This document shows, piece after piece, positions 60,681-64,000 of a DNA stretch of 64,000 bases. This stretch comes from Lucinisca nassula (Eukaryota > Mollusca > Bivalvia > Lucinida > Lucinidae). The translations under genes and the position numbers were made by a program. The notes under the pieces are model-generated. The model had not been told where the DNA came from, ran no database searches, and saw only the letters and a program-made list of their open reading frames with translations. How positions within the stretch are numbered: the stretch's first letter is position 1; each line of letters begins with the position of its first letter. The stretch spans positions 197,859,644 through 197,923,643 of the forward strand of contig OY757011.1 of assembly GCA_963580285.1 (NCBI GenBank), read 5' to 3'.

Positions 60681-60805
60681 CTAGATAATGGAAATAATGG
60701 AAATAACAAAATATTTATTTATCTGAAATCCTGAGAACAAAGGTATCCGAAACCTGCTTCCCCTAAAAATTGGCTTAGTTTGATTAATAAGCAATGCTTG
60801 ATAAG

Positions 60806-60930
60806 AAAAACATTCGCCGACGTCACTTTCAACTTATCTTCGGACAACACAGTGACGTAAAAGATAATACCTCCACATACTGCTGTCGGAAGATAAGTTG
60901 ACAGTGACGTAATTGAGTAAACCATTACAG
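60806..60930. repeat. Short inverted pair related to the next foldback
   Basis: GACGTCACTTTCAACTTATC and GATAAGTTGACAGTGACG flank about 60 bp, the same arm sequences as in 60930-61276. Confidence 0.6.
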
Positions 60931-61276
60931 GTAGGTTTGAGAGGTTGTACCGTTATCATTATCACACCCTTCATTGGTTGGCAAGACAGATTGTACTGTT
61001 ATAATTATCGTAACCGTAGCGTCGTTACCTTTTGGCAACAGTGGACAGTGCTTAACAACAAAAACATTCGCTGACGTCACTTTCAACTTATCTTCCGTAT
61101 ACTGTTGTCCATAGATAAGTTGAAAGTGACGTCAGCGAATATTTTTGTTATTAGGCATTGTCTACTGTTGTCATAAGGTAACGATGCTTCGGTAATGATA
61201 ATTATAACGGTATACACTGCATTGTCGGCCAATGATGGGTATGATAATGGTAACGGTGCAACCTGTCAAACCTACC
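60930..61276. mobile_element. Foldback element of about 347 bp
   Basis: GGTAGGTTTGAGAGGTTGTA at the left pairs with GCAACCTGTCAAACCTACC at the right. The centre has AACATTCGCTGACGTCAC and its complement around TATACTGTTGTCC. It contains TGACGTCA twice, a perfect cAMP-response-element core, probably fortuitous. Confidence 0.75.
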
Positions 61277-61319
61277 CGTGGTGGTATACTCTTTTACGTC
61301 TGTCTACTTATCCTCCGAC

Positions 61320-61490
61320 AACATAAGATTTGACAGGTTGTATCGTTATAATTATCACATCCATCATTGGTTGGCAATACAAATTATGCCGTTATAATTA
61401 TCATTACTAAAGCGTCTTCACCCTTAGACAACAGTGGACAATGCTCAACAACACAAACATTCGCTGTTATATCCCTCTATCCTATGACAA
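61320..61490. mobile_element. Half copy of the foldback element
   Basis: TTTGACAGGTTGTATCGTTA to ACACAAACATTCGCTG match the left half of 60930-61276. Confidence 0.65.
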
Positions 61491-61540
61491 CAGTATAGCA
61501 ATGATTTGTTTTCATTTCTAAACGAGCAATGAATTGAGAA

Positions 61541-61640
<100 letters not shown>

Positions 61641-61718
61641 TCATTTCATGTTCTATAAAAGGTACCTTTCGTGTCTTAATTTGGATATGGCGTGACAATA
61701 GGTAGGTCTGTATGCGTA

Positions 61719-61719
<1 letters not shown>

Positions 61720-61778
<59 letters not shown>
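61720..61778. repeat. (TG)n microsatellite
   Basis: About 29 units, pure. Confidence 0.95.
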
Positions 61779-61779
<1 letters not shown>

Positions 61780-62054
61780 AGAAAATAGTTAACTATCAAA
61801 CTTTACAAAAGTAAATCCTTTAAGGTGAATTCCAGGGCCGCGCTCCTAGCAAGTGCATGGTTTGTAAATAAACTCTGTGGTTTGCTTGAAAAATTTACAA
61901 TGTGAATATGGTGTAATAAAAAAAAAATTTAAGTTTTGTCCCAGCTTGGCTATCATCATTGTGTGACTTAAGTGACAAACAAAGATCACAAGGGGTCAAA
62001 AAGGTCTGAACAGTACTGTAATGTTGAAATATTGCAACGTCATGTTTACATAAA

Positions 62055-62294
62055 TTGAGCCAGCGCTTGTCAAAACCTACAATAAGACATGTGCCCCCAA
62101 CGAAGACTCAGATCAGCCTGCGCATCCGCGCAGTCTGAGTAGAGTCTTCGTTGTGCGCTCTAAGGATAGAATGGGGCTCAATGCTCCGTCAAGCAGCAAG
62201 AGAAGTATCTGGTTAGACTATATGGATACGCAGGCTGATCTAAGTCTTCGGTGGGCGCACGTCTTATTGTAGGTTTTGTCGTGCGCTGGCTCAA
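62055..62294. mobile_element. Foldback element with TTGAGCCAGCGC ends
   Basis: The outer arm (CAAAACCTACAATAAGAC with complement) and an inner arm (ACGAAGACTCAGATCAGCC with complement) are separated by a non-matching middle. Related pieces occur at 63640-63710. Confidence 0.7.
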
Positions 62295-62590
62295 TTGTAA
62301 CATAAGTCGCGTTGTTGGAAACCCTTATTAGACCCCCAAACTGGTCGTCCGCGTGAGGATTCACTGGACTCTTCTGTACTACAAACAGAAAAATTCACGT
62401 ATAGTATGTTAAGAGACGGAATAGACGCAAAGTCTGTCTTGCACGTTCAAAGGTGGAAGGTTTCAAATGACTTATACAAGGTTTGATTAGTTCCTTGCAA
62501 TTGACTTTGAACCCCCGTACCAAGGGGCTACAATATATAATTTAGAATCTGATTACACAAGGCATTGAAACAATATTTAGCAGTGTAGAT

Positions 62591-62769
62591 ATGTACTGCA
62601 CAGCAATCCTGCTAATGCTAAGTCCCATGGCTAATTGTTTCATTGCAGTGCCCGGATCAAGCAGTGATGGCTTTGATGCCAGAAATGTCAGAGACTACTA
62701 TATACAGGCCGAGAAAATAGAATGGAACTATTTACCGTACGGACAAAATCTAGTTGATAATTACAAAGA
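62591..62769 (+). CDS. Probable hephaestin/ceruloplasmin-like multicopper oxidase, first coding exon
   Basis: Multicopper ferroxidases oxidise Fe(II) at the cell surface or in secretions. ATG 62591 opens a signal peptide (MYCTAILLMLSPMANCFIAV), then FDARNVRDYYIQAEKIEWNY and LPYGQNLVDNY. The R-x-YYI-x-A-x-x-x-x-W-x-Y pattern is the first strand of the plastocyanin-like domain at the start of hephaestin, ceruloplasmin and coagulation factors V/VIII. The exon ends at a donor (AAAGA then GTAAGT at 62770) in phase 2. The copper-ligand exons would lie beyond the window. Signal peptide, domain start and donor all coincide, which supports a real first exon. The assignment is from a short stretch, so the exact subfamily is open. 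Confidence 0.6.
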
Positions 62770-63736
62770 GTAAGTATGTTTTTTTTTTTTTTCAAATATG
62801 TTTTTCATTTACTCCGTTTCTTCGGTGCTTTCGTAAAATCCTAAAAATTCGGACACCATATGTGATACGAGTGAAGTTAGTCCCTATAGCCCTCAAGAGG
62901 TGAACTTAGCTATAATATCCTGTACACCAATGATCGAATCGGGAAGGACATGCCAATCTCTATGATCATTCTGATCTGGATATACACTGGTTGCTTTACT
63001 TAGGATCAAAAAGGCAACTCCGTTGTGTTGTTGACAGAATCATGTTTGTAAGCTATCCGCTTGCAAATCCAGTTTCGTCTGAAATTTATTTTTGTCGAAA
63101 TGCGGAAATTTAACTTTTTAAATTAAATGTGAATAAAGACAAGAACGAGTTATTTAGGTAACCGGTCGCCTATGGCAAATAGGGGCTACCTTGTAACAAG
63201 TCCAGAATAAGTTGATGACTACATGTACATCGGTGCCGATGTATCCCTCAAGCCTCGGACACAGTGCAATAAAGATTAAAGTGGCTGTAGTTTCAGAAAT
63301 TTCGAATAGGCTCTCCAAGCCAAGCAGTGGTGGGCTGCAAATCGCGTTTATAGAACTCTGCAAAATGATCCATAGCTGGTTCCCATCAGGCGTTTGAGCT
63401 TTGAAAAGATAAGTGTTCCGGCCTAGGAAAGGCTAAAAGTCGGAGGCTGGTCGTGAGCATCATCTGTCCTTGCTCAGTAACCACTAATGGTACCCTAAGT
63501 CCTGTTCCAATCGGCTTTACATTGTGCAAGAGGCGCAGTCGGATCTGATTCCTCGTTGGGCGCACTTGCCAGAACAAAGAGTTCACCTCATCAGATAGAA
63601 TACATACAATAGGGGCCGCGCCAAACTATAAGGGATGCCAAGCGAAGTCTCAGATCAGCCTGCGCATACAAGCGGTCTGATTAGAGTCTTCTTTGTGCGC
63701 AAAACGGGTGTCCATTTACCATACGTTTCTTCATTT
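62770..63736. other. Intron 1 of the oxidase gene, repeat pieces
   Basis: At 63245-63345 the phrases CAGTGCAATAAAGA, TTTCAGAAATTTCGA and GGCTGCAAATCGCG resemble 28085-28160. No further exon is recognised. Confidence 0.45.
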
Positions 63737-63971
63737 GAGCCCCGCCAAGCGAATTTGGGTCTTCGAGCCTTCCGTCATGACAAACTTTAACTGCGCATGC
63801 CCAGCCATTCAGAGGGGCCAGGGATATGGCTTTCTGTCTGAAGGTTCCACTTGATTCACTGCTTGTATGAGCGAGCAGCGAAGGTTCTGGCGAGACTGCG
63901 CGGATGCGCAGGCTCGCCTGAGCCTTCGCTGCTCGCATAGGCGATAAGTACCAAAATCGCTTGGCGGGGCC
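63737..63971. mobile_element. GAGCCCC-ended MITE, copy 3
   Basis: Flanked by CATTT at 63732-63736 and 63972-63976. Very close to copy 2 in sequence; copy 1 lacks the TTCCGTCATGACAAA stretch present here. Confidence 0.85.
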
Positions 63972-64000
63972 CATTTAGTCCTGGACTGCTTACAATGAGT

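Noticed and set aside
60178..60709. Open frames matching 13876-14251 and 63681-63974
   Set aside because: The repeated peptide comes from the GAGCCCC-ended MITE, which is non-coding and palindromic.

Overview
This window reads as nuclear DNA of an invertebrate, most likely a marine or freshwater bivalve. It is AT-rich and intron-dominated. It carries spliced metazoan gene fragments, tRNA-headed SINEs, dense miniature inverted-repeat elements, mollusc-style degenerate tandem blocks built around phrases like GGCCATAACTCT, and long simple repeats. The bivalve assignment is an impression from repeat style, not a proof.

Host genes. Three spliced genes can be recognised. (1) On the + strand, 3520-3717 is the last coding exon of an R-SNARE (VAMP/synaptobrevin family). 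(2) On the - strand, three exons with matching intron phases make a secreted, probably GPI-anchored, Ly6/uPAR (LU) domain protein: signal-peptide exon 48698-48752, first LU exon 17147-17271, second LU exon plus tail 10579-10827. The gene spans about 38 kb. (3) On the + strand, 62591-62769 is the signal-peptide exon of a probable hephaestin/ceruloplasmin-like multicopper oxidase. A fourth, weak exon candidate lies at 53633-53822 (-).

Central element. Positions 30982-46606 hold a nearly complete Polinton/Maverick, a self-synthesising, virus-like DNA transposon, of about 15.6 kb. It has terminal inverted repeats of 537 and 528 bp that are about 99% identical by eye. It sits in intron 1 of the LU gene, inside a host tandem-repeat block. 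Its genes are a protein-primed type B DNA polymerase (split by one frameshift), a retroviral-type DDE integrase, an FtsK/HerA-like packaging ATPase, a double-jelly-roll major capsid protein, and about ten smaller proteins (membrane, coiled-coil, Cys-rich, candidate OB-fold and candidate fibre/penton proteins). The polymerase and integrase copy and insert the element; the ATPase and capsid set implies virion assembly. No adenain-like maturation protease was recognised. Each terminal repeat carries a tRNA-like unit with A box, B box and a T5 terminator, and each end can fold into a hairpin.

The rest is mostly repeats: a hairpin MITE family with a GAGGCGGTTCTAACGAG core (about twenty copies or fragments), several TTAA-flanked piggyBac-like MITE subfamilies, CAGTAAA-ended mariner-like MITEs, a GAGCCCC-ended MITE with 5-bp target duplications, two SINE-like families, a decayed LINE fragment and a GC-rich 0.95-kb element. 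Several are nested, which gives relative insertion ages.
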